64,000 bases of DNA from assembly GCF_032586155.1 (NCBI RefSeq), contig NZ_JAWHTC010000001.1:1225855-1289854 (forward strand), given 5' to 3'. A program made the position numbers and the translations under genes. Origin of the DNA: JAWHTC01 sp032586155. Its GTDB lineage: Bacteria; Pseudomonadota; Alphaproteobacteria; Rhodobacterales; Rhodobacteraceae. Below the pieces are notes generated by a model. That model had not been told where the DNA came from and made no database searches. It saw only the letters and a list, made by a program, of their open reading frames with translations. Of this stretch, positions 27,617-38,171 are shown piece after piece (positions within the stretch are counted from its first letter, which is position 1; every line of letters starts with the position of its first letter).

Positions 27617-28141
27617 TCAGCCAAACGGGCCAATGTTGAGATTTTGGAACATTCCCCAGAGCGCGGTGATGAAAATCGAGATCATGCCGATCACCTGGGT
27701 TATGATCCGATGCTTGAGCAGGCGACGGTAAAGCGCCTCACCAACCTCTTCATTTTCCTGGATCAGACGCGCCGTATTCAGGCTGAGCGCGCCAACCAGG
27801 GTCATCGGAAAGGCCAACAAGAACACCGCCTGGCCGAATTCGAAGGCATAAAAGAACCCAAGCCCGGCCAGAAGCGTCAGGAAAAAGCAGGCAAAACCCA
27901 AAAGCCACAGACCGGAAATCCGTGCGATATAGAGCAGGCGGTTGGTATAGATGCGGATCAGGTCTTCGAGGTCGGCCTCGTATTGGCCGCCTTCACGCCG
28001 AGCACGCAGCACCATGTCCCACGGCACCCCCAGCACCCAGTGCGAGGCCGTCGACCACACCACGGCAAGCGCAATCCAGAACCAAAGGTTCGAGAAACTG
28101 CGCATGTCGATCAACGTGAATACGGAATCGTACCAGTCCAA
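27617..28141 (-). CDS. Membrane protein of unknown function
   Basis: The 174-residue protein has four hydrophobic segments and the cytoplasmic stretch REGGQYEADLEDLIRIYTNR. It looks like a Rhodobacterales-typical component, and I do not recognise a function. The start at 28141 is a TTG with AGGA nearby; an ATG lies at 28105. It is followed at once by mfd with six bases between, which suggests co-transcription. Confidence 0.6.
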   Translation of the reverse strand: MDWYDSVFTLIDMRSFSNLWFWIALAVVWSTASHWVLGVPWDMVLRARREGGQYEADLEDLIRIYTNRLLYIARISGLWLLGFACFFLTLLAGLGFFYAFEFGQAVFLLAFPMTLVGALSLNTARLIQENEEVGEALYRRLLKHRIITQVIGMISIFITALWGMFQNLNIGPFG

Positions 28142-28282
28142 TCCGGTGGTCCTCGGTCACTTGCCTGCGTTCTGGCTGCTGTCATAACGCCGCTTTGCGG
28201 CAATTCCTACCCTTGAAGCGGAGTGGGTATCCATGCCATCCCTCGCGGGTCAGATCAACATCCGATCACGTGAGGAAACCCC

Positions 28283-29278
<996 letters not shown>

Positions 29279-29308
29279 CAAAAGGCAGTGTCACCAAGTA
29301 GCTGCAGA

Positions 29309-29330
29309 GCGCGCGATCACCGTCGCGCGC
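29309..29330. terminator. GC-rich hairpin between convergent genes
   Basis: GCGCGCGA (29309-29316) pairs with TCGCGCGC (29323-29330) over eight bases, in the gap between hemB and the convergent gene at 29354. No T-run follows on either strand, so it may be a weak bidirectional terminator. Confidence 0.35.
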
Positions 29331-29353
29331 CTAGGGAAGTCGGACAATTGCCG

Positions 29354-30016
29354 TCATTTCCGGGCTCTTACCTTCAGACTTTGCATGACTTTTTTCGCAT
29401 CCCGTTCAAAACCTGCTGACCGTCTCTGCAACTTGTCGAAGTGAAAGCTTTTGTATTCGATCCGGACACCGGTCATCGTGTTTGATTTGCCGTGCAGCAA
29501 AAAGCACCTGACACCCGTGTTGTCCAGCCTGCCCGTCTTGCCCAGAACCGGCCCGGTGAAATCAAAGTCATAGGACAAACACGCGGTCATCCCCTTGGAT
29601 TTGGCGTAGGACGCGTTGATCCCTGATTTCGCCAGAACGATCTTTTGTCCGGGGGCTGTTTCAATGCTTATCGCGCGTTTTTCGATAGCCCTCAGAATGG
29701 CGCGGAGATACCCATCAGGATTTCCGGCAAACGTGCGTTCCTTCACTCCGAACTGCTTCAGAACCGCCGACTTATCATATGAAACGACTTCCAACGAAAC
29801 GCCTCTTTGCGCGCCATCCTTCAGCACGAATTGACAGGTCTTCATTTCCTTGTTGGTCAATTTGCGATCCGTCATCATTTTGCAGGAACTCGGTACCTGA
29901 ACGGTTGCTGTCATCAATTCGTCCGTGTTGTGCCGCAAGGTTTCGGCGCTCAATGCCGCAGGGAGCAGCAACGAAATGGCCAGAATGCGTCCTGACCAAT
30001 GAGAAGACAGTTTCAT
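29354..30016 (-). CDS. Secreted protein of unknown function
   Basis: The 220-residue product has a signal peptide (about residues 1-23, SAA/LSA before ETLRHN) and a soluble mature part with four cysteines (SSCKMM, KTCQFV, TACLSY, VRCFLL). The C-terminus is basic. I do not recognise a family. It is monocistronic and convergent with hemB. Confidence 0.65.
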   Translation of the reverse strand: MKLSSHWSGRILAISLLLPAALSAETLRHNTDELMTATVQVPSSCKMMTDRKLTNKEMKTCQFVLKDGAQRGVSLEVVSYDKSAVLKQFGVKERTFAGNPDGYLRAILRAIEKRAISIETAPGQKIVLAKSGINASYAKSKGMTACLSYDFDFTGPVLGKTGRLDNTGVRCFLLHGKSNTMTGVRIEYKSFHFDKLQRRSAGFERDAKKVMQSLKVRARK

Positions 30017-30257
30017 TTCCCTTGCACCTCCTCCGATGCACCACGCTCACAGCCAATTCTAGCCGAGGCCCCCCTGGTCTGCCGTGAGATGCATCAAGGC
30101 TGGAGATCATGGGCGAAACCGACGGTTAGGGCGACAGTTGCAGTAATCCGCCAGTGCGTTCGCAAGATAGTGACAGCCGCCTCGCATCGCCCTATAGTGC
30201 ACGCAATAACCGGGAAACCCGGATCACAAGCAGTCAGGCAAAGAGACAGGCAAAACC

Positions 30258-30821
30258 ATGACATCCTTCACACGGCGCGGCTTCGCGCTTTCTCTCGCGG
30301 CAGCCGGTACGGGCGGCCTGAGCGCATGCGGTAACGGCGTCGGCTCGAACGGCGGCGCCAAGATCGACGCCCGCGTCAATCAGACACTGAACTATCTACA
30401 TACCAAATATCCTTCCACGGTCGAATTGAGCCAGAAGTCCCACGGCATGCTGGTCATGCCGTTGATCACCGAAGCCGGTTTCGGTTTTGGCGGCGGCTAT
30501 GGCCGCGGCGCGCTGCGCGTAGACGGCGTTACGGTGGACTACTACTCGGCCACCAAAGGCAGCTTTGGCCTCCAAATCGGCGCCCAGCAATATGCTCACG
30601 TGCTCTTTTTCATGACCAACGAGGCGCTGATGAAGTTCCGCCGTTCCCAGGGATGGGCCGCAGGTGCGGATGTGGAATACGTGGTCAAGGACCAAGGCGG
30701 CAACATTCGGGTCGAGACCACCACCACGACCTCGCCGGTTCTGGCGGTCATCTTCGGTCAGGCTGGCCTGCATCTGGGCGCCACGCTGGAAGGTGTGAAA
30801 TACACGCGGATCATTCCCTGA
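30258..30821 (+). CDS. YSC84/SYLF-domain lipoprotein
   Basis: The 187-residue protein has a twin-arginine-like start (TRRGFAL) and a lipobox LSAC (Cys at about 26), so it is exported and probably lipid-anchored. The body is the YSC84 (SYLF) lipid-binding domain: LVMPLITEAGFGFGGGYGRGALRV, YSATKGSFGLQIGAQQYAHVLFF and a late EGVKYTRI. SYLF domains bind phosphoinositides in eukaryotes; the bacterial role is unclear. A strong SD is lacking, but the start is the only sensible one. Confidence 0.85.
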   Translation: MTSFTRRGFALSLAAAGTGGLSACGNGVGSNGGAKIDARVNQTLNYLHTKYPSTVELSQKSHGMLVMPLITEAGFGFGGGYGRGALRVDGVTVDYYSATKGSFGLQIGAQQYAHVLFFMTNEALMKFRRSQGWAAGADVEYVVKDQGGNIRVETTTTTSPVLAVIFGQAGLHLGATLEGVKYTRIIP

Positions 30822-31039
30822 TCCCATCACGATGCCGCCCGGTATCCACTACCCGATCCGTCGTGAATTTGGAGTTGCGCATCCCCTCGGAGCACAGTCA
30901 CAAATTCGCGGCGGATTATTGCACCGATTTCGTTGTGAAAAAGGCCCCGCCAGGCGCGCGCACCATTGCGCGCAACATGCTGTCTCTGATATAGATCAGG
31001 CAACAAAATATAGAACATGACAGCGAACAGGCACCTCAC

Positions 31040-33784
31040 GTGAGCGACACGCCAGAAACACCTGAAAACGAAGAAGAAAATACGCCTGAACGTCCGGTGT
31101 ATGACGGCCCGACGATCTCGATCACTGACGAGATGAAATCGAGCTATCTCGACTATGCGATGAGCGTGATCGTCAGCCGGGCGATTCCGGACCTGCGCGA
31201 CGGGCTCAAACCGGTGCACAGACGCATTCTCTACGCCATGCAGGAAGGCGGCTATACCCACGACAAGAGCTATCGCAAGTCGGCCAAATCGGTGGGTGAT
31301 GTGATGGGCTCGTATCACCCGCATGGTGACAGCGCGATCTATGACGCGCTGGTGCGAATGGCACAGGATTTCTCGATGTCCCTGCCCCTGATCGACGGTC
31401 AGGGCAATTTCGGCTCGATGGACGGCGATAACCCGGCGGCGATGCGCTATACCGAGTCTCGGCTCGATAAATCCGCCACTGCGCTGTTGTCGGACCTCGA
31501 CAAGGACACGGTCGATTTCCAGGACAACTACGACGGCAAGGAAAAGGAACCCACCGTCCTGCCGGCGCGGTTCCCCAACATGCTGGTCAATGGTGCCGGC
31601 GGTATTGCCGTGGGCATGGCGACCAACATTCCGCCCCATAACCTGGGCGAGGTCTGTGATGCCACGCTGGCGTTGATCGACGACCCTGATCTGACCACGG
31701 AACAGCTGATCGAGTACATCCCCGGCCCCGATTTTCCCACTGGAGCCATCATGCTGGGCCGGGCCGGTGCGCGAAAGGCTTACCTCGAGGGGCGAGGCAG
31801 CGTGGTGATCCGCGCCAAAACCCATATCGAGGAAATCCGCAAGGACCGCTGGGCGGTTGTCGTCGATGAGATCCCCTATCAGGTGAACAAATCGGTCATG
31901 GTCGAGCGTATCGCAGAAGCGGCGCGCGACAAGAAGATCGAAGGCATTTCCCACGTTCAGGACGAATCCGACCGCAACGGCGTACGTGTGGTTGTCGAAT
32001 TGAAACGCGACGCCACCGCCGAGGTAGTTCTGAACCAGCTGTTCCGCTTCACCCCGATGCAGACCTCGTTTGGCTGCAACATGCTGGCGCTGAACGGTGG
32101 CCGTCCGGAAACCCTGACGCTGCGCAAATTCCTTACGTATTTCATAGACTTCCGCGAAGATGTTGTAGCCCGGCGCACCGCGTTTGAATTACGCAAAGCG
32201 CGCGATCGTAGCCACGTTCTCTGTGGTCTCGCCGTTGCCGTAACCAATGTCGACGAGGTGGTCGCAACCATCCGTGCATCCAGCACCCCTGCCGAGGCGC
32301 GCACCAAACTGATGGAGCGTCGCTGGCCTGCGCACGAGATTGCCGACTACATCCGCCTGATCGACGATCCAACCCACAAAATGAACGAGGATGGCACCTA
32401 CAATCTCAGCGAACGCCAGGCCCGTGCGATCCTGGATCTTCAACTTCAGCGTCTGACCCAATTGGGCGTCAAGACGATCACTGACGAACTTGAAGAATTG
32501 GCAGTTAAGATCAAGGAATACTTAGAAATTCTTGGATCGCGCGAACGCATCATGGAGATCATCGCCAACGAACTGCGCGAGGTTCAGAGCCAGTTTGCCG
32601 TACCGCGCCGCACCGAGATCGTCGACTGGTCCGGCGACATGGATGACGAGGACCTGATCGAGCGTGAAGACATGGTCGTGACGGTGACCTCGGGCGGTTA
32701 TATCAAGCGCACCGCGCTGGCCGATTTCCGTGCCCAGAAACGCGGTGGCAAGGGCGTGTCGGGCATGGCCACCAAAGAAGAAGACGTGGTCACCACGCTT
32801 TTCGTGGCCAATACTCATACGCAGCTCCTGTTCTTCACCACCGATGGCATGGTCTACAAGCTCAAGACCTGGCGTCTGCCGATGGGTGGGCGCACCGCCA
32901 AGGGCAAGGCCATCGTCAACATCCTGCCCATTCCCACCGGGGTTTCCATCGCCGCGATCATGCCGGTCGATGTGCCGGAAGAGGAATGGAACGACCTGCA
33001 GATCGTCTTTGCCACCTCGGCCGGCGACGTGCGTCGTAACCGTCTGTCGGACTTCACCAACGTGAAATCCAACGGAAAAATCGCTATGAAACTACCTGAA
33101 GAAGGTGATGTAAGCCTTGTAAATGCAAGGATTTGTTCAGAAGGTGACGATGTTATGCTCGTCACCAATTCAGGCCGCGCGATCCGCTTCCCAACCACGG
33201 ATGTGCGGGTCTTTGCGGGCCGTAATTCCACGGGTGTGCGCGGGATCAAGCTTCAGGGCAAGGACCGTGTCGTCTCAATGTCGGTGATCCGCCATTTCGA
33301 AGCCGAAGCGGACGAACGCGCCGCTTACCTCAAGATGCGCCGCGCCATGGCAGGCCTTGCCGATGATGCCGAGGTTTCGGACGAAGATGCGGACGCCAAT
33401 GCCACCATCAGCCCGGAACGCTATGCCGAAATGTCGGCCGCCGAAAACCTGATCCTGACCATCACCTCGGGTGGCGCTGGCAAGCTCAGTTCGTCCCTTG
33501 ACTACCCCGTGCGCGGCCGGGGCGGCATGGGTGTGGCGGCGATGGACAAGGCGATGCGCGGCGGCGAGTTGGTGGCCTCCTTCCCGGTCGAGATGGAAGA
33601 CCAGATCATGCTTGCCACGTCCAAGGGACAATCGATCCGTGTTCCGGTCGACGGCATCTCCTTCCGCTCACGCAGCGCTGGCGGCGTCAAGGTGTTTGAC
33701 ACTGGCAAGGGCGAGGTGGTGGTCTCGGTCGCCTGGATCGCCGATCAAGGAGATGACGACGAAGAAAACGGTGCAGAAAACTGA
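31040..33784 (+). CDS. gyrA: DNA gyrase subunit A
   Basis: GyrA cuts and rejoins DNA in the gyrase A2B2 complex. The 914 residues start with DYAMSVIVSRAIPDLRDGLKPVHRRILYAM; the active tyrosine lies in AMRYTESRL (about residue 137). In the quinolone-resistance region HPHGDSAIYDAL, the Ser and Asp equivalent to E. coli S83 and D87 are both present, so it is a wild-type pattern. The GyrA box region reads QKRGGKGVSG. Start is taken as the GTG/ATG at 31040. A stretch near 33070-33170 uses unusually AT-rich codons. Confidence 0.96.
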   Translation: MSDTPETPENEEENTPERPVYDGPTISITDEMKSSYLDYAMSVIVSRAIPDLRDGLKPVHRRILYAMQEGGYTHDKSYRKSAKSVGDVMGSYHPHGDSAIYDALVRMAQDFSMSLPLIDGQGNFGSMDGDNPAAMRYTESRLDKSATALLSDLDKDTVDFQDNYDGKEKEPTVLPARFPNMLVNGAGGIAVGMATNIPPHNLGEVCDATLALIDDPDLTTEQLIEYIPGPDFPTGAIMLGRAGARKAYLEGRGSVVIRAKTHIEEIRKDRWAVVVDEIPYQVNKSVMVERIAEAARDKKIEGISHVQDESDRNGVRVVVELKRDATAEVVLNQLFRFTPMQTSFGCNMLALNGGRPETLTLRKFLTYFIDFREDVVARRTAFELRKARDRSHVLCGLAVAVTNVDEVVATIRASSTPAEARTKLMERRWPAHEIADYIRLIDDPTHKMNEDGTYNLSERQARAILDLQLQRLTQLGVKTITDELEELAVKIKEYLEILGSRERIMEIIANELREVQSQFAVPRRTEIVDWSGDMDDEDLIEREDMVVTVTSGGYIKRTALADFRAQKRGGKGVSGMATKEEDVVTTLFVANTHTQLLFFTTDGMVYKLKTWRLPMGGRTAKGKAIVNILPIPTGVSIAAIMPVDVPEEEWNDLQIVFATSAGDVRRNRLSDFTNVKSNGKIAMKLPEEGDVSLVNARICSEGDDVMLVTNSGRAIRFPTTDVRVFAGRNSTGVRGIKLQGKDRVVSMSVIRHFEAEADERAAYLKMRRAMAGLADDAEVSDEDADANATISPERYAEMSAAENLILTITSGGAGKLSSSLDYPVRGRGGMGVAAMDKAMRGGELVASFPVEMEDQIMLATSKGQSIRVPVDGISFRSRSAGGVKVFDTGKGEVVVSVAWIADQGDDDEENGAEN

Positions 33785-33820
33785 CGCGTTTTTACCTTGT
33801 TGTAACAAGAATCGTGCAAG

Positions 33821-33850
33821 CCTCGGAGGAAACAACCTCCGGGGTTTTTT
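33821..33850 (+). terminator. Rho-independent terminator of gyrA
   Basis: CCTCGGAGG (33821-33829) pairs with CCTCCGGGG (33836-33844) over nine pairs, one of them T-G, around loop AAACAA, and is followed by TTTTTTGTTTT. Confidence 0.85.
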
Positions 33851-33856
33851 GTTTTG

Positions 33857-34207
33857 ATGAACCTTTACACCTGCTCAATCGACCTCAAGGACGACGCCAA
33901 GGCATTGTCTTTTGCCCATGCGGTGTCCGAATGGATGGAGTTTCTTCAGGCTCAGGGCACGATCGGGAACTGGCACCTGTTTCGACGCAAGCTGAATCTG
34001 GCCTCGGATTCGCATCGCGATTTCATCCTGCATATCGAAGTGGAAAACCTGGCCCAACTGGACCGCGCTTTTCACCTCTCGGGAAGCAATGACGAAGACA
34101 TCGCCACGCTTTACCGGGCCGTGCACACTCTAATTCACGAAGAAGAGTTCGGCCTTTACCGTCCCTTCCCCGATCCCCAGCGGGCGGAACGGATGGCGAT
34201 TGTGTAG
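33857..34207 (+). CDS. Small conserved hypothetical protein (116 residues)
   Basis: The protein begins MNLYTCSIDLKDD, is acidic/aromatic with the block EWMEFLQAQGTIGNWHLFRRKLNLAS and ends LYRPFPDPQRAERMAIV; it has no signal or membrane helix. It may belong to the uncharacterised DUF6614 group, but I am not certain. The ATG lies only six bases after the T-run of the gyrA terminator, and there is no visible ribosome-binding site, so a leaderless or read-through transcript would be needed. Confidence 0.7.
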   Translation: MNLYTCSIDLKDDAKALSFAHAVSEWMEFLQAQGTIGNWHLFRRKLNLASDSHRDFILHIEVENLAQLDRAFHLSGSNDEDIATLYRAVHTLIHEEEFGLYRPFPDPQRAERMAIV

Positions 34208-34235
34208 GGTGACACCTTCGCTACGCATCGAACCG

Positions 34236-35711
34236 TCACAAATCGTACATCTCCCCAAATTTGGCCTCAAGGTAGTCCAATAACGGCCCCTCGGACGGCT
34301 CCGTCCCCGCCGCCTGTGCAATCACTTCGCGCGGGCGGTACAATCCGCCATGTACCTGTATCTTGTCACCCAGCCACTCGGTGGCTGGTGCCGTTTCACC
34401 CTGCGCCAGCGCATCATCCAGATTGGGCACCGCCCGGCGCAGCGCTTGGTGCAGGCATCCGGCATAGACATTGCCCAGGGAGTAGGTCGGGAAATAGCCA
34501 AACAGTCCCACGGACCAGTGCACGTCCTGCAGACAGCCATTCGAGGGCTTGTCCACCGCGTAACCGAAATCGGATTCGAACCGATCGTTCCACGCAACCT
34601 CGAGATCCCCAACGGCCAGATCGCCGGAAATCAGCGCCCGTTCCAGATCGAACCGCAACATCACGTGCAGGTTGTACTGCACCTCGTCGGCCTCGGTCCG
34701 GATATAGCCGGAATGTAACCGGTTAACCGCGCCATAAAACGCGTCTTCGTTCTCAACTCCGAAATCGCCAAAGCTCTCCCGCATCTGCCCGAACAACCAA
34801 CCGGTGAAGGCCCGTGAACGCCCCAGCTGATTCTCGTAAATCCGGCTCTGGCTTTCATGCACCCCCATCGAGACACCGCAGCCCAGTGGTGTAAACCCAT
34901 GTTCCTGCGCAATATTCTGCTCGTAACAGGCATGGCCAACCTCGTGGATTGTCGAATACAGACAATTGAACGGATCATAGGCACTGGTCCGGGTGGTAAT
35001 GCGCACATCGTTATGTGATCCGGATGAGAACGGATGCACAGCCTTGTCGATCCGCCCGCGGCTCATGTCATAGCCAAAAGCCTTGGCCAGCTTGCGCGCC
35101 AGCTTCATCTGCGCTTGCTCGTCAAACGTCCCGGTCAGCGCTTTGGGTGGCTCGGCGGCCAACGCCGCCGCCCGCAAGGCCACCAGCCGTGGGCGCATCG
35201 CATCGAACATCGTCTGCAGATCGGCGGCTTTGGCTTCGGGTTCGTAATCATCCAGAAGCGCGTCATAAACATCGCCACCTTCGGCGAGCGCTGCGCCTTC
35301 CTCGCGTTTCAGCGCTACGATCTCTTCCAGCAAAGGCAGGAACCGAGCCACATCCTCGTCGGCCCGCGCCTCGGCCCAATGCCCTTGCGCCCGACTGGTC
35401 AGATGCGCCAGCTTGGTGGTCAGCGCCTCCGGCACCCGTGACATGCGCTCATAAGAGCGTCTAATCAGCCGCAGATTGGCCTGTCCTGCAATGTCGAGCG
35501 TCTCGGTATCAATTGCCGCCAGCCACTCTCCAATGCGCGGGTCGGTGCGCCGTGCATGCAAAACCGCCTGCATAGCTGCACTTTCATCGGCCCGCTGATG
35601 CGCTGCGCCACGCGGCATCACCGTCTCCTGATCCCACCCCAGCCGCCCGGCCACCTGCGCAAGCGCCCCGGTCTGGCGCTCGAACGCCATCAAGTCGTCG
35701 TAAGCTGTCAT
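34236..35711 (-). CDS. Carboxypeptidase, M32 (Taq) family
   Basis: This 491-residue metallocarboxypeptidase removes C-terminal residues from peptides in the cytoplasm. The zinc motif HExxH reads TIHEVGHACYEQN (about residue 260), followed by the family marks GVSMGVHESQSRIYENQLGRS and a downstream Glu. Length agrees with the M32 family (about 500). It has three bases between its start and the end of ctaA, on the same strand. Confidence 0.92.
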   Translation of the reverse strand: MTAYDDLMAFERQTGALAQVAGRLGWDQETVMPRGAAHQRADESAAMQAVLHARRTDPRIGEWLAAIDTETLDIAGQANLRLIRRSYERMSRVPEALTTKLAHLTSRAQGHWAEARADEDVARFLPLLEEIVALKREEGAALAEGGDVYDALLDDYEPEAKAADLQTMFDAMRPRLVALRAAALAAEPPKALTGTFDEQAQMKLARKLAKAFGYDMSRGRIDKAVHPFSSGSHNDVRITTRTSAYDPFNCLYSTIHEVGHACYEQNIAQEHGFTPLGCGVSMGVHESQSRIYENQLGRSRAFTGWLFGQMRESFGDFGVENEDAFYGAVNRLHSGYIRTEADEVQYNLHVMLRFDLERALISGDLAVGDLEVAWNDRFESDFGYAVDKPSNGCLQDVHWSVGLFGYFPTYSLGNVYAGCLHQALRRAVPNLDDALAQGETAPATEWLGDKIQVHGGLYRPREVIAQAAGTEPSEGPLLDYLEAKFGEMYDL

Positions 35712-35714
35712 GAT

Positions 35715-36854
35715 TTACCCCCTGACCGACTGGACCGTCGGATATTGTGCCGCAAATCGGGCCCGTATGATCAACGCCCAAACGGCAATTGCGCCAATCT
35801 GATGCAGAATCGCCACCTGCCAGGGCGCCGCCGTAACAACGGTATAGATGCCCAAGCCCAGCTGGATCGCCACGGCCGCAGCCGCGGCGGAAAACGCCAC
35901 CTGTGTGATGCGATTGGCGCTGTTGCGGCCCTTCATCCAGGCCATGAAGGTAAAGACCGCCAGCAGATAGCCCACAACCCGGTGAATGAACTGCACCAGC
36001 CCGGGGTTCTCAAAGAAATTGCTCCACCACGGATCCAGCATGAAGGGTCTCGGCGGCACCACCTGCCCGCCCATCAGCGGCCAATCGGTGTAAGAGCGCC
36101 CGGCGCCGATCCCGGCCACAAGTGCCCCCAAAAGGATCTGTAAAAAGGCAAAATGCATCCACCCGGTGCCAAGCGAAAACAGCCTGGCCTCACGCAGCCG
36201 CCGTGCCTGCATCAAATCGCGTTCTTCGCGGCCCAACAGCATCACGTACCAGGCAATGAAGCCAAGAATGACGAACGCCAGCCCAAGATGCGTTGCCAAA
36301 CGATAGCTAGCCACATCGGTCATCGACCCGGTCAACCCGCTGGCCACCATCCACCAGCCAATAAAACCCTGCAGCCCACCAAGACCGCCAATAAGAACCA
36401 GCCGCCCGGTCCAGCCTGTCGGGATCTGCTTGCGGAACCAGAAATGCAGGAAGCCTAGGAACCAGACCAATCCGATCACCCTACCCAGCTGACGATGTCC
36501 CCATTCCCACCAGTAGATGCCCTTGAAATCCTCCAATTTCATCCACTTGTTCTCGATCTGGAACTCCGGGATCGCCTGGTATTTGGCAAATTCCTCTTCC
36601 CAGGCCTCGACACTCATCGGCGGCAGCGCCCCGGTGATCGGTTTCCACTCGGTGATACTCAGCCCGCTATCGGTCAGCCGGGTCAGTCCTCCGACGATGA
36701 TCATCACCACCACCAGCGCAAACAAAACCATCAGCCAGGCCCGGATCGTACCTCGCGCATCCCCGCGACCGGCGTCGATCATGCCACCACGGGTCGGGGC
36801 CGGGGCCTGTTCCCCCTCGCCCACCTCTTCGAAAATCGAGCGTTTCTCCGCCAT
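35715..36854 (-). CDS. ctaA: Haem A synthase CtaA (COX15)
   Basis: CtaA converts haem O to haem A for the aa3 oxidase. The 379-residue integral membrane protein has eight hydrophobic helices and the haem-ligand histidines in WWEWGHRQLGRVIG, ATHLGLAFVI, FIHRVVGYLL and LHQIGAIAVW. It also has the type-2 block TRLTDSGLSITEWKPITGALPP. The ATG at 36854 has AGGAGGCAGGGTC just upstream, better than the longer frame to 36881. Confidence 0.92.
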   Translation of the reverse strand: MAEKRSIFEEVGEGEQAPAPTRGGMIDAGRGDARGTIRAWLMVLFALVVVMIIVGGLTRLTDSGLSITEWKPITGALPPMSVEAWEEEFAKYQAIPEFQIENKWMKLEDFKGIYWWEWGHRQLGRVIGLVWFLGFLHFWFRKQIPTGWTGRLVLIGGLGGLQGFIGWWMVASGLTGSMTDVASYRLATHLGLAFVILGFIAWYVMLLGREERDLMQARRLREARLFSLGTGWMHFAFLQILLGALVAGIGAGRSYTDWPLMGGQVVPPRPFMLDPWWSNFFENPGLVQFIHRVVGYLLAVFTFMAWMKGRNSANRITQVAFSAAAAAVAIQLGLGIYTVVTAAPWQVAILHQIGAIAVWALIIRARFAAQYPTVQSVRG

Positions 36855-36904
36855 GACCCTGCCTCCTTGAATTCCCGCCAATCTATGCCGCCGTTAACCG
36901 GGCT

Positions 36905-37645
36905 TCAACGGTTCTTCCAACGCACCATCTGGCGCATGATCCCGTGCAGCATCTGCACGTCTGTCCCGGTCAGCCGCATCCGGCTCCACAGGTTGCGCAG
37001 GTTCAGTTTCATGCTGGCCGCCTTGTGCTCGGGGAAAAAGAATCCGGCCTCCTCCAGCCGTTCCTCGTAATGCGCCGCAAGTGCTTCGATCTCGCGCCCA
37101 TTGGCCCAGTCGCCCTTGGCCGGCTCGTCCAGCATATGGGTTACCTCTCCCGTGGCGCGCATCCATTCATAGGCGGTCAGCAACACGCATTGTCCCAGGT
37201 TCAGCGAGGCATAGACCGGGTTCACCGGCACCGAGATGATCGCGTTTGCCTTGGCAATATCCTCGTTCTCCAGTCCGGCTCGCTCGGGCCCGAACAACAC
37301 GGCCACTTTCTCGCCGCCCGCAATCCGCTGCGCCGCCTCTTGCATTGCGTGCTCGGGGCTGAGCACCGGCTTGGTCAACTCGCGCGACCTTGCGGTGGTA
37401 GCGTAGACATAGGTGCGGTCTTCCAAAGCCCCGGACAGGTCATCAAACAGCCCGGCCTCGTCCAAGAGCCGCCCGGCACCACTGGCCATTGCAACCGCCC
37501 TCTCGCTGGGCCAGCCATCGCGCGGCGCCACCACCCGCATTCGATCCAGCCCGAAGTTCCACATCGCACGCGCCGCCGCCCCGATGTTTTCACCCATTTG
37601 TGGGCGCACCAGAACAAAGGCTGGTTGAGGTTTTCCCGTCGGCAT
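36905..37645 (-). CDS. trmJ: tRNA (cytidine/uridine-2'-O-)-methyltransferase TrmJ
   Basis: TrmJ methylates the ribose at position 32 of tRNA. The 246 residues have the SPOUT knot motifs: FVLVRPQMGENIGAAARAMWNFGL at the N-terminus, LFGPERAGLENEDIAKANAI and VYASLNLGQCVLLTAYEW (about residues 140-155). The C-terminal extension (residues about 170-246) is the TrmJ-type dimer tail. It is transcribed leftward towards ctaA, 50 bases away. Confidence 0.88.
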   Translation of the reverse strand: MPTGKPQPAFVLVRPQMGENIGAAARAMWNFGLDRMRVVAPRDGWPSERAVAMASGAGRLLDEAGLFDDLSGALEDRTYVYATTARSRELTKPVLSPEHAMQEAAQRIAGGEKVAVLFGPERAGLENEDIAKANAIISVPVNPVYASLNLGQCVLLTAYEWMRATGEVTHMLDEPAKGDWANGREIEALAAHYEERLEEAGFFFPEHKAASMKLNLRNLWSRMRLTGTDVQMLHGIMRQMVRWKNR

Positions 37646-37708
37646 CTTGATCCTCCAAACTCCTGCGCCGGATACTAGACCCGCCCGGCTTGGGAAACCC
37701 CCTGCCCC

Positions 37709-37728
37709 TCTTTCTTGGTAAAATACTC
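37709..37728. repeat. Related copy of the TCTTTCTT...TACTC motif
   Basis: TCTTTCTTGGTAAAATACTC resembles the motif at 21853-21873 and lies in the divergent gap between trmJ and the TfoX-like gene. Confidence 0.3.
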
Positions 37729-37779
37729 ATTTGAGCAGCCCAGCATCCGCGCTACGCTAACGGGAAATGGGAGGCGCAC

Positions 37780-38109
37780 ATGGCCTATGACGAAGGACTT
37801 GCGCAGATGATGCGTGACGATCTTATCCATCTCGACGGCATCACAGAGAAAAAGATGTTCGGCGGGCTGTGTTTCTTGCTCAACGGCAACATGGTCTGCG
37901 GCGTACACAAGGGAGGCGCCATGTTTCGCATCGGCAAAGAGCGCGAAGCTGCGGCCATGGCCATAGACGGGGCCCGCCCTATGGATTTCACCGGCCGCGT
38001 CATGGGCGGCTTCATAGATGTCGAAGAAAGCGCGATGAGCAATGACGAAAGCCGCGCTCAATGGACGTCGATGGCCGTGGACAACGCCGCGACCCTTCCA
38101 CCAAAGTAA
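37780..38109 (+). CDS. TfoX N-terminal domain protein
   Basis: The 109-residue protein has the TfoX_N pattern: ITEKKMFGGLCFLLNGNMVCGV, FRIGKEREAAAM and FTGRVMGGFIDV. Small stand-alone TfoX_N proteins are widespread; in gammaproteobacteria a larger TfoX drives competence, but for this short form no function is proven. GGGAGGCGCAC precedes the ATG. It is transcribed on its own, divergent from trmJ. Confidence 0.85.
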   Translation: MAYDEGLAQMMRDDLIHLDGITEKKMFGGLCFLLNGNMVCGVHKGGAMFRIGKEREAAAMAIDGARPMDFTGRVMGGFIDVEESAMSNDESRAQWTSMAVDNAATLPPK

Positions 38110-38171
38110 TCCCTTGGCGCGGCGCGGTTTTTCGCGCTATAGCGGGTGCGACTTGATCCGAGGAGCCCCCC

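Noticed and set aside
30827..31954. 375-codon minus-strand frame opposite gyrA
   Set aside because: Antisense to conserved gyrA; His/Arg-rich shadow composition.
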